DNA from: a bacterium
GTDB taxonomy: Bacteria > UBP18 > UBA7526
Direction: 5' to 3'
Assembly (NCBI GenBank): GCA_030619985.1
Contig: JAUXAI010000035.1
Span: 1 to 13,414, forward strand
Length of the DNA: 13,414 nt
Shown: one piece after another, positions 1-6,967 of the stretch
How positions within the stretch are numbered: the stretch's first letter is position 1
Layout: the number at the start of each line of letters is the position of its first letter
Program-made: the position numbers and the translations under genes
The notes under the pieces: generated by a model
Database searches by the model: none
Told to the model about the DNA's origin: nothing
What the model saw: the letters and a program-made list of their open reading frames with translations, nothing else

Positions 1-95
1 ACTGCCTGGATAAACTCCTTGGCTGGGCCAAAGAATCCCCCTCGGATGGGAAAGAGTTTCTTTAGATTTCTTACTTCAACTAAGGTTTTATTCAT
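1..95 (-). CDS. Peptide-type ABC transporter ATPase, second subunit (DppF/OppF-like), N-terminal fragment
   Basis: Only the first 31 codons are in the window; the gene runs off at base 1. The visible protein begins MNKTLVEVRNLKKLFPIRGG and continues FFGPAKEFIQAV. This matches the opening of the OppF/DppF family, where LVEV.NLKK.FP is followed by an insertion and then the strand leading to Walker A. The start is ATG at 95-93, with an AAAGGA ribosome site (101-106) five bases upstream. It follows the first ATPase gene after a 42-base gap, so it is most likely the partner nucleotide-binding subunit of the same importer. Walker A, signature and Walker B all lie outside the window, so the assignment rests on N-terminal similarity and gene order. 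Confidence 0.8.
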   Translation of the reverse strand, partial: MNKTLVEVRNLKKLFPIRGGFFGPAKEFIQA

Positions 96-137
96 AAGGT
101 TCCTTTTATTAAGTGCAGGATGCGCTTCGCTGGCATC

Positions 138-1103
138 CTAGAGTGCTGAATTATTTACGCAATGACAAGCAATATAGTGATCTTCTTTTATTCTTCTATA
201 TTTTGGTTCTTCTTTTCCACATATCTCCTTTGCTCGGGGACATCTGGGATGGAACCTGCATCCAGAGGGAGGATGGAGTAAATTGGGAACCTCGCCCGGA
301 ATAGGGCTTATTCTTCTCTTAGGTCCTTTGATGCTGGGATAGGAGGAGAGCAATCCTTGGGTATAGGGATGAAGGGGGGATTGGAAGAGAGCGATGGTAG
401 GAGCGTATTCTACTAATTTACCAGCATACATTATCCCAATGGAAGAGCAGGTCTCGGCAATCAAGGAGATATCGTGAGAGATATAGATCAGGGTTAGATT
501 AAACTCTTTCTGTAGTTTCAAAATCTCTTTGATTATCTGATCCTGGATAATGACGTCTAAAGCAGTAGTCGGCTCATCAGCGATTAAGAGTTCTGGATTA
601 CAGGACAGAGCCAGAGCGATGATGGCCCTCTGCTTCATTCCTCCGCTATACTGGTGGGGGAAGCTTCCCATCATACCTGGATCCAGACCTACTAATCTGT
701 AGAGTTCTTCAACCCTTCTTAGGGCCTCCTCCTTACCCATTCTTTCATGTGCCTGAATAGCCTCAATAATCTGATCCCCTACCCTGTGAACTGGGTTTAG
801 GGCATTCAGGGCGGCCTGGAAGATTAAGGAGATACGCCTACCTCTCATCTTGCGCATCTCCTCTTCATCCTTAGTCAATAGGTCTTCATCAGCAAAGAGG
901 ATCTCACCCCCTAAGAGGCGGCCATTGGGGGGAAGGAGCCTCATGATGGAGAGGGCTATAGTTGATTTGCCACAGCCAGATTCACCTACCAGTCCCAGGG
1001 CCTCTCCCTTTTTTACCTCAAATGAGACTCCATCCACAGCCTTGATGAGACCCTGGGAGGTCTGATAGCACATCCTCAGGTTCTTAACTTCCAAAAGGCT
1101 CAT
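138..1103 (-). CDS. Peptide-type ABC transporter ATPase, first subunit (DppD/OppD-like)
   Basis: This is the nucleotide-binding subunit that powers import of peptides or a related small solute from the cytoplasmic face. The 321 aa are normal for DppD/OppD. Visible motifs are Walker [10 protein letters not shown] (40-48), Q-loop Q96, signature YSGGMKQR (152-159), Walker B LLIADEP (172-178) with D-loop following, and switch histidine H210. The C-terminal oligopeptide-transporter extension (about 233-315) holds [13 protein letters not shown] and cysteines C282, C288, C295 and C313. This spacing is known in the family, and one such subunit was reported to carry a [4Fe-4S] cluster there. The ATG (1103-1101) overlaps the stop of the preceding permease as ATGA, indicating coupled translation. 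The substrate (dipeptide, oligopeptide, nickel or other) cannot be read from the sequence. Confidence 0.95.
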   Translation of the reverse strand: MSLLEVKNLRMCYQTSQGLIKAVDGVSFEVKKGEALGLVGESGCGKSTIALSIMRLLPPNGRLLGGEILFADEDLLTKDEEEMRKMRGRRISLIFQAALNALNPVHRVGDQIIEAIQAHERMGKEEALRRVEELYRLVGLDPGMMGSFPHQYSGGMKQRAIIALALSCNPELLIADEPTTALDVIIQDQIIKEILKLQKEFNLTLIYISHDISLIAETCSSIGIMYAGKLVEYAPTIALFQSPLHPYTQGLLSSYPSIKGPKRRISPIPGEVPNLLHPPSGCRFHPRCPRAKEICGKEEPKYRRIKEDHYIACHCVNNSAL

Positions 1104-1966
1104 CTCTCCCTCAATCTGGGATTGATAATCTCATCCAGGGCCCGGCCGATGAGATAGAAGGCAAAAGTAACCAGAGAGATGGAGAGTCCCGGGGGTAGCA
1201 CCCAGTAGGGAGCCCGAAAGGTGTGACCAGTGGTAAAACACCACTGGAGCATCATCCCCCAGCTCACCACACTGGGATCTCCCAATCCCAAGAAACTTAG
1301 ACCGGCCTCTGCTAAGATGGCTCCCGTCACCCCAAAGGTCATGTAGAGAAAGGATAGAGGGAGGATGTTGGGGGCGATGTGGCGAGTAATTATCCTGAAG
1401 TTACTTGCCCCGCTCACCCTTGCTGCTTCTATAAAGGGTCTCTCCTTAAGAGAGAGGGTTTGGGCCCTGATTACCCGGGCAGTCGATGGCCAGCCGATGA
1501 GACCGATGATACCTACGATGATCCAGAGGCTCTGCTTTCCCAAGGCAGCGGCGATAATGATAATTAGGGGAAGGCTGGGAAGAGTGAGGAGGATATCGGT
1601 CAGCCTCATTAAAAGGGTGTCGGTTAAGCGGCCGAAGTAGCCAGCAACCAGGCCTACCAAGGTGCCGATGAGAACTGAGGCCAGGGCAGCGCTTATTCCC
1701 ACCATAAAAGCGATGCGTGCCCCGTGGGCTAACTGACTCAGGATATCCCGGCCCATGAAGTCCGTTCCTAAGAGATGGGCTCTTGAGGGGGGTGTTGACC
1801 AGAGGATCTCCTTATCAACCCCGGTCATGGGCCGATACATCTCATCTATCCTGGGTAGGATGGGACCCAAGATGACCAGGAGGAGAAAGAAGAGTAAGAT
1901 AAAGAGTCCGGTCATGCCCAGTCTATTTTTCCTGAATAGGTTAAAGTTTTCTTTAAACCTTCCCAT
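1100..1966 (-). CDS. Peptide-type ABC transporter permease, second subunit (DppC/OppC-like)
   Basis: This is an inner-membrane permease of the binding-protein-dependent family, pairing with the DppB-like subunit to form the channel. The 288 aa are typical for DppC. A short cytosolic N-terminus with FRKNRLGMTG leads into the first membrane segment (about 18-37). The family hallmark LGTDFMGRDI follows at 67-75. Further hydrophobic segments lie near 85-111, 127-143, 147-162, 203-220 and 258-275. The EAA loop that contacts the ATPase is EAARVSGASNF and following (180-200). The ATG (1966-1964) shares one base with the upstream permease stop (TGATG), and its own TGA overlaps the ATPase start, so translation is coupled on both sides. 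Confidence 0.95.
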   Translation of the reverse strand: MGRFKENFNLFRKNRLGMTGLFILLFFLLLVILGPILPRIDEMYRPMTGVDKEILWSTPPSRAHLLGTDFMGRDILSQLAHGARIAFMVGISAALASVLIGTLVGLVAGYFGRLTDTLLMRLTDILLTLPSLPLIIIIAAALGKQSLWIIVGIIGLIGWPSTARVIRAQTLSLKERPFIEAARVSGASNFRIITRHIAPNILPLSFLYMTFGVTGAILAEAGLSFLGLGDPSVVSWGMMLQWCFTTGHTFRAPYWVLPPGLSISLVTFAFYLIGRALDEIINPRLRER

Positions 1967-2940
1967 CAGTATTTAATCCTTGGGTCGAGATAAGCATAGA
2001 GAATGTCTGCTAAGAGATTGGCAAATAAGACCAGTATGGCGAGTAATAGAAAGGCTGCCTGGGCCAGGGGGTAGTCATGATTTAAGACCGCCTCTACCAG
2101 GGCCTTTCCTAAACCGGGCCAGGAGAATATTGTCTCAGTGAGGACCCCGCCATTCAGGGAGAAAGCCAGACTCAAGGTCAAGGCAGTTACTACAGGAAGC
2201 ATGGCGTTCCTTGCCGCATGCCTATTTTTTATCACTCTTTCTGGTAGACCCTTTGCCCGAGCAGTGAGGATATAATCTTCCCTCAGGGTCTCAAGCATAG
2301 AATTGCGCATGAGGAGCATGGAGCCAGCGAAGAAGAGGAGGGTAAGAACAGATAGGGGAAGGATGAGATGATAGAGAACATCCCATATTTTAGGAAAGAG
2401 GCCAACATCAGCAGCCCAGACCTCAGGGGTGAGCATCCCTCCAATGGGAAACCACCCCAGTCTATAAGAGAAGACCCAGATGGCGATCAGTCCAAACCAG
2501 GGGATGAAGACAGTATAGAAGAAGAGGCCAAAGACCGTGGCTCCCATCTCTAAGCGGCTCCCCCTCCTCCAGGCAATGGTCTTTCCTAAGGGAAGGCCGA
2601 TTAGATAGGATAGAATTACTGCAGTGGTAAATAAGAGGATGGTGGGAGGGAGCTTCCTCTTGACAATCTCTAAGACCGTTTCCGGATAGTAAAAGGATTT
2701 GCCAAAGTTTCCAGTTAAGGTATTTTTCAGGTAATAGAGGTACTGGACCATGAGGGGCTTATCTAGTCCAAACTCTTTTCTTATGAGTTCCTTTGCCTCA
2801 GGAGGCATCTTGGGATCCAGAATCATAGAGGTAGGATCTCCGGGCATCATGCGGAATAGAAGAAAGAGAAAGGTCGTGATGATAAAGAGAGTGATCACTA
2901 TCTGTCCCAGCCTATTCAGAATGAATCTGCCCAGGTTCAT
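1966..2940 (-). CDS. Peptide-type ABC transporter permease, first subunit (DppB/OppB-like)
   Basis: This is the other channel-forming inner-membrane subunit of the importer. The 324 aa fit DppB. It opens with a membrane segment (about 10-30) ending in the family motif FRMMPGDP (29-36), followed by an external loop with FGLDKPL and GNFGKSF. Further hydrophobic segments lie near 100-120, 136-158, 193-211, 247-265 and 292-314. The cytoplasmic EAA-type loop runs from YILTARAKGLPERVI to about residue 247, ending in RNAMLPV. The protein ends in YLDPRIKY, the usual DppB C-terminus. Its ATG (2940-2938) overlaps the stop of the binding-protein gene as ATGA. Confidence 0.95.
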   Translation of the reverse strand: MNLGRFILNRLGQIVITLFIITTFLFLLFRMMPGDPTSMILDPKMPPEAKELIRKEFGLDKPLMVQYLYYLKNTLTGNFGKSFYYPETVLEIVKRKLPPTILLFTTAVILSYLIGLPLGKTIAWRRGSRLEMGATVFGLFFYTVFIPWFGLIAIWVFSYRLGWFPIGGMLTPEVWAADVGLFPKIWDVLYHLILPLSVLTLLFFAGSMLLMRNSMLETLREDYILTARAKGLPERVIKNRHAARNAMLPVVTALTLSLAFSLNGGVLTETIFSWPGLGKALVEAVLNHDYPLAQAAFLLLAILVLFANLLADILYAYLDPRIKY

Positions 2941-4643
2941 TCTTGCCCCTCCTTAATTGGTTTAAGAAATAAGAAGGACCAGCCATTCCCTATGCCATCC
3001 AGTTGATTCACCCAGCCAGTGAACCTATCCTTTCTATAGGCCTCAATTGAGGTTGAGGTATAGAGGGGGATATAGGGGGCTTCTTTTATAATATACTCCT
3101 GCATCTCGAAGATCGATTTCCTTCTCTTCTCTTCATCCAACTCCTTAGCCGACCTATCCGCCAATCTGTCAAAGGCGGGATTGGAATAGCCCATACTATT
3201 ATATCCATCCCGGACGATCTCCTTGGAGTGGAAAAAGGTCCTCATATAATCGGGATCTAAGGATAACCTCCAGCCAAGAAGATAGGTATCGAAGTCCCAC
3301 TCAGTATTGACCTTATTGACGATGTCTCCAAAGGAGGTAGGGGCAGAGGTCACTGGAATGCCTACCTCTCTCAACCACTCCTGAATGAGCAATCCAGCTA
3401 TGGCCCTTAGAGGATCATAGTCTGCGGGAGGAGTGAGGATGGTGAAGGGTTTAACCAGGGTTCCATCGGGCATGGTCAATCCTTCTCCCTTTACAATACG
3501 ACCATTCTCCAATACTTTAGGTCTCCTCTTCCAGGAATAACCTCCCCTCTCCAATATCTCCACTGCTTTCTTAACCCTTTCTTGCCTGCTCATCCCCTTT
3601 CCATACTTCGGGGTGTTGGAATTGAACCAGAACCCATTGCCCGGAGGAACGACGTTATCCATTCTCTCCCCATAGTTCTGCAGAATCCTTCTCACCAGGA
3701 AGTCCTTATCGATCAGGTAGGCCACCGCTCTTCTAAAATTAATGTCAGAAAAAGGAGTCCTTCTCAGGTTGAAGGCCAGATATTTCAACCCATTCTCCGG
3801 GTTATTGGTCACCCCAATCTTAGGGTTTCCCTCCAGATCTTTCACAAATCCAGGCTGTATCGGCCACCAGATATAGTCGATCTCCCCTCTCTTTAAAGCC
3901 AGGATAGCGGTATCTGTCGTTCCATAGATCTTGAACAAGATTTCATCAATATAAGGACCTACTATCTTTCCCTTTACTTTCCTTCCCGAGGCAAAGTATC
4001 CTGGGTTTTTGACTAACTTAACATAGGCTCCCCTGTGCCATCTAGAGAACCTGAATGATCCCAGACCAATGGGCTTGGTAACCTCATATTCTAAAAGAGT
4101 AGTCAGGGGGCTTTTGGTCTCTTTTGCTTCTTCCACTATTGGTTCCCAGATATGCTTGGGAACAATGAGGGACATGAGAGTTCCAGTGAAGAATATGGCA
4201 TAGGGCTCTTTTAGATAAAACTTGAGGGCGTAATCATCCAGAGCTTCAACCTTCTCAATAAAATCCCAGTCAGAGATGTATCTGGGGACTTTAAAGTCAA
4301 GGAAGACCTGGGCAGTGAAGACTACATCCTGGGCAGTGAAGGGGACTCCATCTTCCCATCTTATCTCCTTCTTGAGACGGATGACACAGGTATTCGTCTT
4401 CTTGTCAAATTCTGGATCTCCCTCTGCCAGCCAGGGGATGATCTCAAAGGTCACTGGATTCCTAGTATATAGACCTTCATAGAAGAAGCCGATAACATTC
4501 CAGCTCCAGACGTCAGAGGCCTTGAAGGGGTTTAAGGTCTTGGGTTCATCTTGCATCCCGATCTTTAAGGTAGAGGCAAAAAGGGGATCGATTATTCCTG
4601 AGATTAAAAAAAATGCCGCTAAAAGCGGAATAATTTTCTTCAT
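2937..4643 (-). CDS. Periplasmic/extracytoplasmic solute-binding protein, peptide/nickel family (SBP_bac_5)
   Basis: This protein captures the substrate and hands it to the permease pair. At 568 aa it is of normal to slightly long size for the oligopeptide-binding family. Residues 1-23 form a Sec signal peptide (MKKII, then a hydrophobic core, then LFA before S24). There is no lipobox cysteine, so it should be a free secreted protein rather than a lipoprotein. Family marks include DEPKTLNPF near the mature N-terminus, RWEDGVPFTAQDVVFT (the EDG.PFTA.DV pattern), INFRRAVAYLID in the middle and an APYIPLY segment near the C-terminus. The ATG lies 13 bases after the folK stop, with only a weak GGAA-type ribosome site, so it may be read through from folK. 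The ligand class cannot be fixed from sequence. Confidence 0.93.
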   Translation of the reverse strand: MKKIIPLLAAFFLISGIIDPLFASTLKIGMQDEPKTLNPFKASDVWSWNVIGFFYEGLYTRNPVTFEIIPWLAEGDPEFDKKTNTCVIRLKKEIRWEDGVPFTAQDVVFTAQVFLDFKVPRYISDWDFIEKVEALDDYALKFYLKEPYAIFFTGTLMSLIVPKHIWEPIVEEAKETKSPLTTLLEYEVTKPIGLGSFRFSRWHRGAYVKLVKNPGYFASGRKVKGKIVGPYIDEILFKIYGTTDTAILALKRGEIDYIWWPIQPGFVKDLEGNPKIGVTNNPENGLKYLAFNLRRTPFSDINFRRAVAYLIDKDFLVRRILQNYGERMDNVVPPGNGFWFNSNTPKYGKGMSRQERVKKAVEILERGGYSWKRRPKVLENGRIVKGEGLTMPDGTLVKPFTILTPPADYDPLRAIAGLLIQEWLREVGIPVTSAPTSFGDIVNKVNTEWDFDTYLLGWRLSLDPDYMRTFFHSKEIVRDGYNSMGYSNPAFDRLADRSAKELDEEKRRKSIFEMQEYIIKEAPYIPLYTSTSIEAYRKDRFTGWVNQLDGIGNGWSFLFLKPIKEGQE

Positions 4644-4656
4644 TCTATTTTTCCAG

Positions 4657-5145
4657 TTAGGCTAATTTTCTTACTCTCTTGCTCTTCTTCAAGTTTGCTA
4701 AAAGTTCTAAAATAGATTTTCTCTTCGTGGGATGGATAAGATTTGGTTCCAGTTCCATTAAAGGAATGAGGACGAAGGCCCTCTTGTGCATCTCAGGATG
4801 GGGAATGACTAAATCCTTTGTCTTCAACTTTAGATTGTCACATAAAAGAATGTCTAAGTCAATGGTTCTTGGTCCCCACTTAATAAATCGTCTCTTTCTC
4901 TTTAACTTCTTTTCAATGTCTTTCAGAACGCTCAACAGTTGCCGAGGACTGAGATTGGTTTCTGCTTTCAGGCAGGCATTTACAAACCAATCTTGCTTGA
5001 CATATCCCACTGGTTCTGTCTCATATAATGAAGAGACCTTTAATATTTTGATATCCTTCTTCTTATCTAGTAACTTAACGGCCTTTCTTATATTTGCTCT
5101 TTTTCTTCCCAGGTTAGAACCCAAACCAATATAGACAACGGCCAC
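4657..5145 (-). CDS. folK: 2-amino-4-hydroxy-6-hydroxymethyldihydropteridine pyrophosphokinase
   Basis: FolK transfers pyrophosphate from ATP to 6-hydroxymethyl-7,8-dihydropterin, the step before dihydropteroate synthase in folate synthesis; it acts in the cytosol. With the GTG start the protein is 162 aa, the usual length. It opens VVYIGLGSNLG, continues through TEPVGYVKQDWFVNACL and carries the signature GPRTIDLDILL, whose D96 and D98 correspond to the magnesium-binding aspartates. IPHPEMHKRAFVLIPL follows. I chose GTG at 5145-5143 over the upstream TTG at 5175. A GGGAG ribosome site (5152-5156) lies six bases before the GTG, homology starts there, and the extra ten residues from the TTG would be read partly from the repeat-bearing spacer. 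It follows folB and precedes the importer by 13 bases. Confidence 0.95.
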   Translation of the reverse strand: MAVVYIGLGSNLGRKRANIRKAVKLLDKKKDIKILKVSSLYETEPVGYVKQDWFVNACLKAETNLSPRQLLSVLKDIEKKLKRKRRFIKWGPRTIDLDILLCDNLKLKTKDLVIPHPEMHKRAFVLIPLMELEPNLIHPTKRKSILELLANLKKSKRVRKLA

Positions 5146-5151
5146 CTTACG

Positions 5152-5156
5152 CTCCC
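5152..5156 (-). promoter_or_regulatory. Ribosome binding site deciding the folK GTG start
   Basis: GGGAG on the minus strand, six bases before GTG 5145-5143. The competing upstream TTG (5175) has no comparable site. This supports the shorter, family-length FolK. Confidence 0.7.
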
Positions 5157-5173
5157 GTTGGTCGCAAGTCGAC

Positions 5174-5230
5174 AAGTTGATAGGTTAATAAGTTGGTAAG
5201 TTTCTTGTTAACTTGTATACTTGTTAACTT
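5174..5230. repeat. folB/folK spacer: AT-rich short repeats with an 11-bp direct repeat
   Basis: On the plus strand CTTGTTAACTT occurs twice (5204-5214 and 5220-5230), sixteen bases apart. Next to it lie degenerate 8-9-base units AAGTTGATA, GGTTAATA and AGTTGGTA (5174-5198). The repeat ends directly against the folB stop codon (5231-5233). Similar words (AACTTATCAACTTACC) occur in the dapB/TPR spacer at 6947-6962, suggesting a repeat family dispersed in this genome. No promoter or terminator shape is evident. Function is unknown. Confidence 0.7.
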
Positions 5231-5605
5231 CTATTCTGTTTTCTGTCGTCTTATCTCTACTGCCACATAATCCAAAGAGCCCGCCAACTTCACTTGGGGC
5301 TTTTTGGCTCGAACTAGAACCTCTTCTACTTTAAAATTCTTCAGGATCTCTCGCGCAATATCTTGAGCCAGAGCCTCAAGGAGATGATATTTCTTGGCCT
5401 CTATTCTTTCCTTAATCAGACCATAGACCTTCTCATAATCTACTGTCTTTTCTAAATTATCCGTTTGGGTAGCTTCTTCTAAATCAAGAGAAAGTTCCAC
5501 ATCTAAGGAGATCTTCTGCCTTACTTCCCTCTCCTCCTTCTTCACTCCCAGATGGGCATAGAGAATAATGTTCCTTAACAAGATTTTATCTTTTAAACTC
5601 CCCAA
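5231..5605 (-). CDS. folB: Dihydroneopterin aldolase
   Basis: FolB cleaves 7,8-dihydroneopterin to 6-hydroxymethyl-7,8-dihydropterin and glycolaldehyde, giving the FolK substrate. The 124 aa are a normal length for this small tunnelling-fold enzyme. Visible family features are KILLRNIILYAHLGVKKEER at the N-terminus with the conserved acidic residue in KEER, VDYEKVYGLIKERI, HLLEALAQDIAREIL with the pterin-binding glutamate, and VRAKKPQVKLAGSLDYVAVEI with the catalytic lysine next to proline. No ATG is available; TTG at 5605-5603 is preceded by GGAG (5612-5615) six bases upstream. Both the start and this site lie inside the apparent remnant of another gene (5586-5693), so translation initiation here looks secondarily acquired. 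folK follows after a repeat-filled spacer. Confidence 0.93.
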   Translation of the reverse strand: MGSLKDKILLRNIILYAHLGVKKEEREVRQKISLDVELSLDLEEATQTDNLEKTVDYEKVYGLIKERIEAKKYHLLEALAQDIAREILKNFKVEEVLVRAKKPQVKLAGSLDYVAVEIRRQKTE

Positions 5606-5693
5606 ATATATCTCCAGATATCTCCTTTATTCTTTCCCCTTTTACTACTCCATACTTTGCCTTACCTTCAGCCAAAAATCTGGCATATCTCAT
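5586..5693 (-). pseudogene. 5' remnant of a fumarylacetoacetate-hydrolase-family gene (35 codons)
   Basis: A short frame starts with ATG at 5693-5691 and stops at TAA 5588-5586. Its start overlaps the stop of the TPR lipoprotein gene as ATGA, an arrangement typical of a real coupled gene. The peptide begins MRYARFLAEGKAKYG, continues VVKGERIKEI and ends SGDIFGEFKR. This pattern (MRY.RF...GK.+YG...G+.I..I.GDIFGEF) is how members of the fumarylacetoacetate hydrolase / 2-hydroxyhepta-2,4-diene-1,7-dioate isomerase family begin. Such proteins are about 250 aa, so nearly all of the gene, including the metal-binding core, is missing. The homology ends just where folB begins, and the folB TTG start lies inside it in another frame. 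The family call is from memory of the N-terminal pattern. It could instead be a small expressed upstream peptide. Confidence 0.65.
5612..5615 (-). promoter_or_regulatory. Ribosome binding site for the folB TTG start
   Basis: GGAG on the minus strand, six bases before TTG 5605-5603. It is built from codons of the apparent FAH-family remnant (the SGD segment). A second AAGGAG lies slightly further upstream (5622-5627). Confidence 0.55.
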
Positions 5694-6883
5694 CTCAATT
5701 TACTTTGGGCCCTATGAATTGCTGATTGTAAAGCCTGATTCTTTTCCTTGACGGTGCCACCGAATTTTAGTACATAATTGTATTCTTCATTAGCCTTATC
5801 CTGTAATCCTTTCTTTTCGTATGCCCATGCTAACTCTACATGTATCCAGGCAATGAGCCAGGGCGTCTCTGGCTTTTGTTCCAAGGCCTTCTTAAAACTG
5901 GTGATTGCTTGATCATACTTACCTTTAAAATATAAATTTTCTCCTTCTTTGTAATATCGCCAGGCTTCTGTTGTATAGAAACCCTCCTTAGCCAGTTTTT
6001 CTTTCCAATCCTTATATGTTTTAGCAGTTGCTTCAGTCAAAACAAATGAGACTTCTTTTTCTACATCCACTTCCCAACTTTGCTTCCTTTCTTCTCTAAC
6101 GCGCTTATAAATTCTCTTTTCTCCACCAGTAATTTTTCCCTCTATTCTGATAGGTTTTCCTTCCTTATAGGCAAAATAGGTAGTTAGTTCTCTCTTTGTC
6201 TTAAAATCTTTGATAGTTACCTCTGTATTTTTGCCAAATTTTAGAAACAAAACTTTTCCTTTTTGCATGGGTACCTCTATACTTCCCACGCTTAATATCT
6301 TGGCACAGTCATAGTTTCCCAATTTTTCAAAATCTATCAAACTATTTTTAAATTGAATGGTTAGTGGTAGGGTATCAAAGAAAAGAGAGGTTATTTGCAC
6401 ATCGTTCGTCCAGGAATCGCCAACCTTAACCTTTTTCTCTGGCAAAAGAGGGAAGAACTGATCCGTTATGGAGGGCAACCCTAATTCTGCAAATATTGCT
6501 TTACACTCTGCCCAGTTCTTTATCTCTGTTTTCCCATGTTTACTTATCTCCATTAATATTGGCTTATATCTAAAATCGAAGAATTGGCTTGTTATTTCTC
6601 CATTCTTTTCTTCCTCCATCATCTCTTCAATGGTCAGATTGGCCTGGGCTACTCCTTTATTGTCAATATCTTCTATCTTTATTGTTTGATACATTTCTTT
6701 TTTTATACTAACTGTTTCTGGTTTCCTATTAGCCATTTTAAATTCTACTTTTCCCGTTGTTACTTGTTTATATCGCAAGATGTCTCCTTTTTTAACCTTA
6801 TATTCCAACTTTACCCTTTTTACTGCACATCCAAAAACCAGACTCAGACTCAAGAAACTAACCAATATCAAAAACTTTCTCAT
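5690..6883 (-). CDS. Hypothetical lipoprotein with C-terminal TPR repeats
   Basis: I do not recognise a named family. The 397-aa protein starts MRKFLILVSF and has a lipoprotein signal peptide with lipobox VFGC. C19 would be the lipidated residue, placing the protein on the outer face of a membrane. Residues 20-290 are a beta-rich, lysine-rich region opening YKVKKGDILRYKQ, a style seen in secreted proteins of unknown function. From about 303 to 375 there are two TPR-like helical repeats (EAWRYYKEGENLYFKGKYDQ, then an AWAYEKKG...KANEEYNYVL unit), which suggests protein-protein contact. The ATG is preceded by a strong AAGGGGGAG site (6891-6899) at seven bases. It sits between lysine and folate genes without obvious functional link. 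Its stop overlaps the ATG of the FAH-like remnant. Base composition looks more AT-rich by eye than the importer genes. Confidence 0.85.
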   Translation of the reverse strand: MRKFLILVSFLSLSLVFGCAVKRVKLEYKVKKGDILRYKQVTTGKVEFKMANRKPETVSIKKEMYQTIKIEDIDNKGVAQANLTIEEMMEEEKNGEITSQFFDFRYKPILMEISKHGKTEIKNWAECKAIFAELGLPSITDQFFPLLPEKKVKVGDSWTNDVQITSLFFDTLPLTIQFKNSLIDFEKLGNYDCAKILSVGSIEVPMQKGKVLFLKFGKNTEVTIKDFKTKRELTTYFAYKEGKPIRIEGKITGGEKRIYKRVREERKQSWEVDVEKEVSFVLTEATAKTYKDWKEKLAKEGFYTTEAWRYYKEGENLYFKGKYDQAITSFKKALEQKPETPWLIAWIHVELAWAYEKKGLQDKANEEYNYVLKFGGTVKEKNQALQSAIHRAQSKLR

Positions 6884-6890
6884 CCCTTTT

Positions 6891-6899
6891 CTCCCCCTT
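6891..6899 (-). promoter_or_regulatory. Strong ribosome binding site of the TPR lipoprotein gene
   Basis: AAGGGGGAG on the minus strand, seven bases before ATG 6883-6881. It is independent of the palindromic repeats just upstream and fixes the start so that the signal peptide is complete. Confidence 0.65.
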
Positions 6900-6902
6900 A
6901 TA

Positions 6903-6962
6903 CTTATAAACTTATTTCCGCCGAAGGCGGATCAGCCTCTGGCTGAAACTTATCAACTTACC
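6903..6962. repeat. dapB/TPR spacer: two adjacent palindromes flanked by AACTTATC-type words
   Basis: The spacer holds CCGCC-GAA-GGCGG (6918-6930) and, one base on, TCAGCC-TCT-GGCTGA (6932-6946). Both are perfect inverted repeats with three-base loops. Flanking words are CTTATAAACTTATT (6903-6916) and AACTTATCAACTTACC (6947-6962), the latter similar to the folB/folK spacer. The first palindrome core reappears within the 3' end of argG. The two-hairpin design resembles REP/BIME-type intergenic palindromes. A T-run expected of a terminator is absent on the minus strand, so RNA stabilisation or processing is at least as likely as termination. Confidence 0.75.
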
Positions 6963-6967
6963 GACTC

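Noticed and set aside
113-304. Plus-strand open frame of 63 codons overlapping the 3' end of the first ATPase gene
   Set aside because: It is antisense to a clear, full-length ABC ATPase, with no ribosome site and no recognisable protein sequence. The other plus-strand frames, such as 4679-5134 and 11171-11563, are antisense shadows of the same kind.
3163-3180. CCGCC...GGCGG inverted pair within the binding-protein gene
   Set aside because: The arms are five bases with an unrelated eight-base loop and encode ordinary family sequence, so chance is sufficient.
5146-5175. Longer FolK starting at TTG 5175
   Set aside because: The extra ten residues lack family similarity, and the TTG lacks a ribosome site, whereas GTG 5145 has GGGAG at six bases.
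6918-6946. Rho-independent terminator after dapB
   Set aside because: The hairpins are short and are not followed by a T-run in the minus-strand direction.
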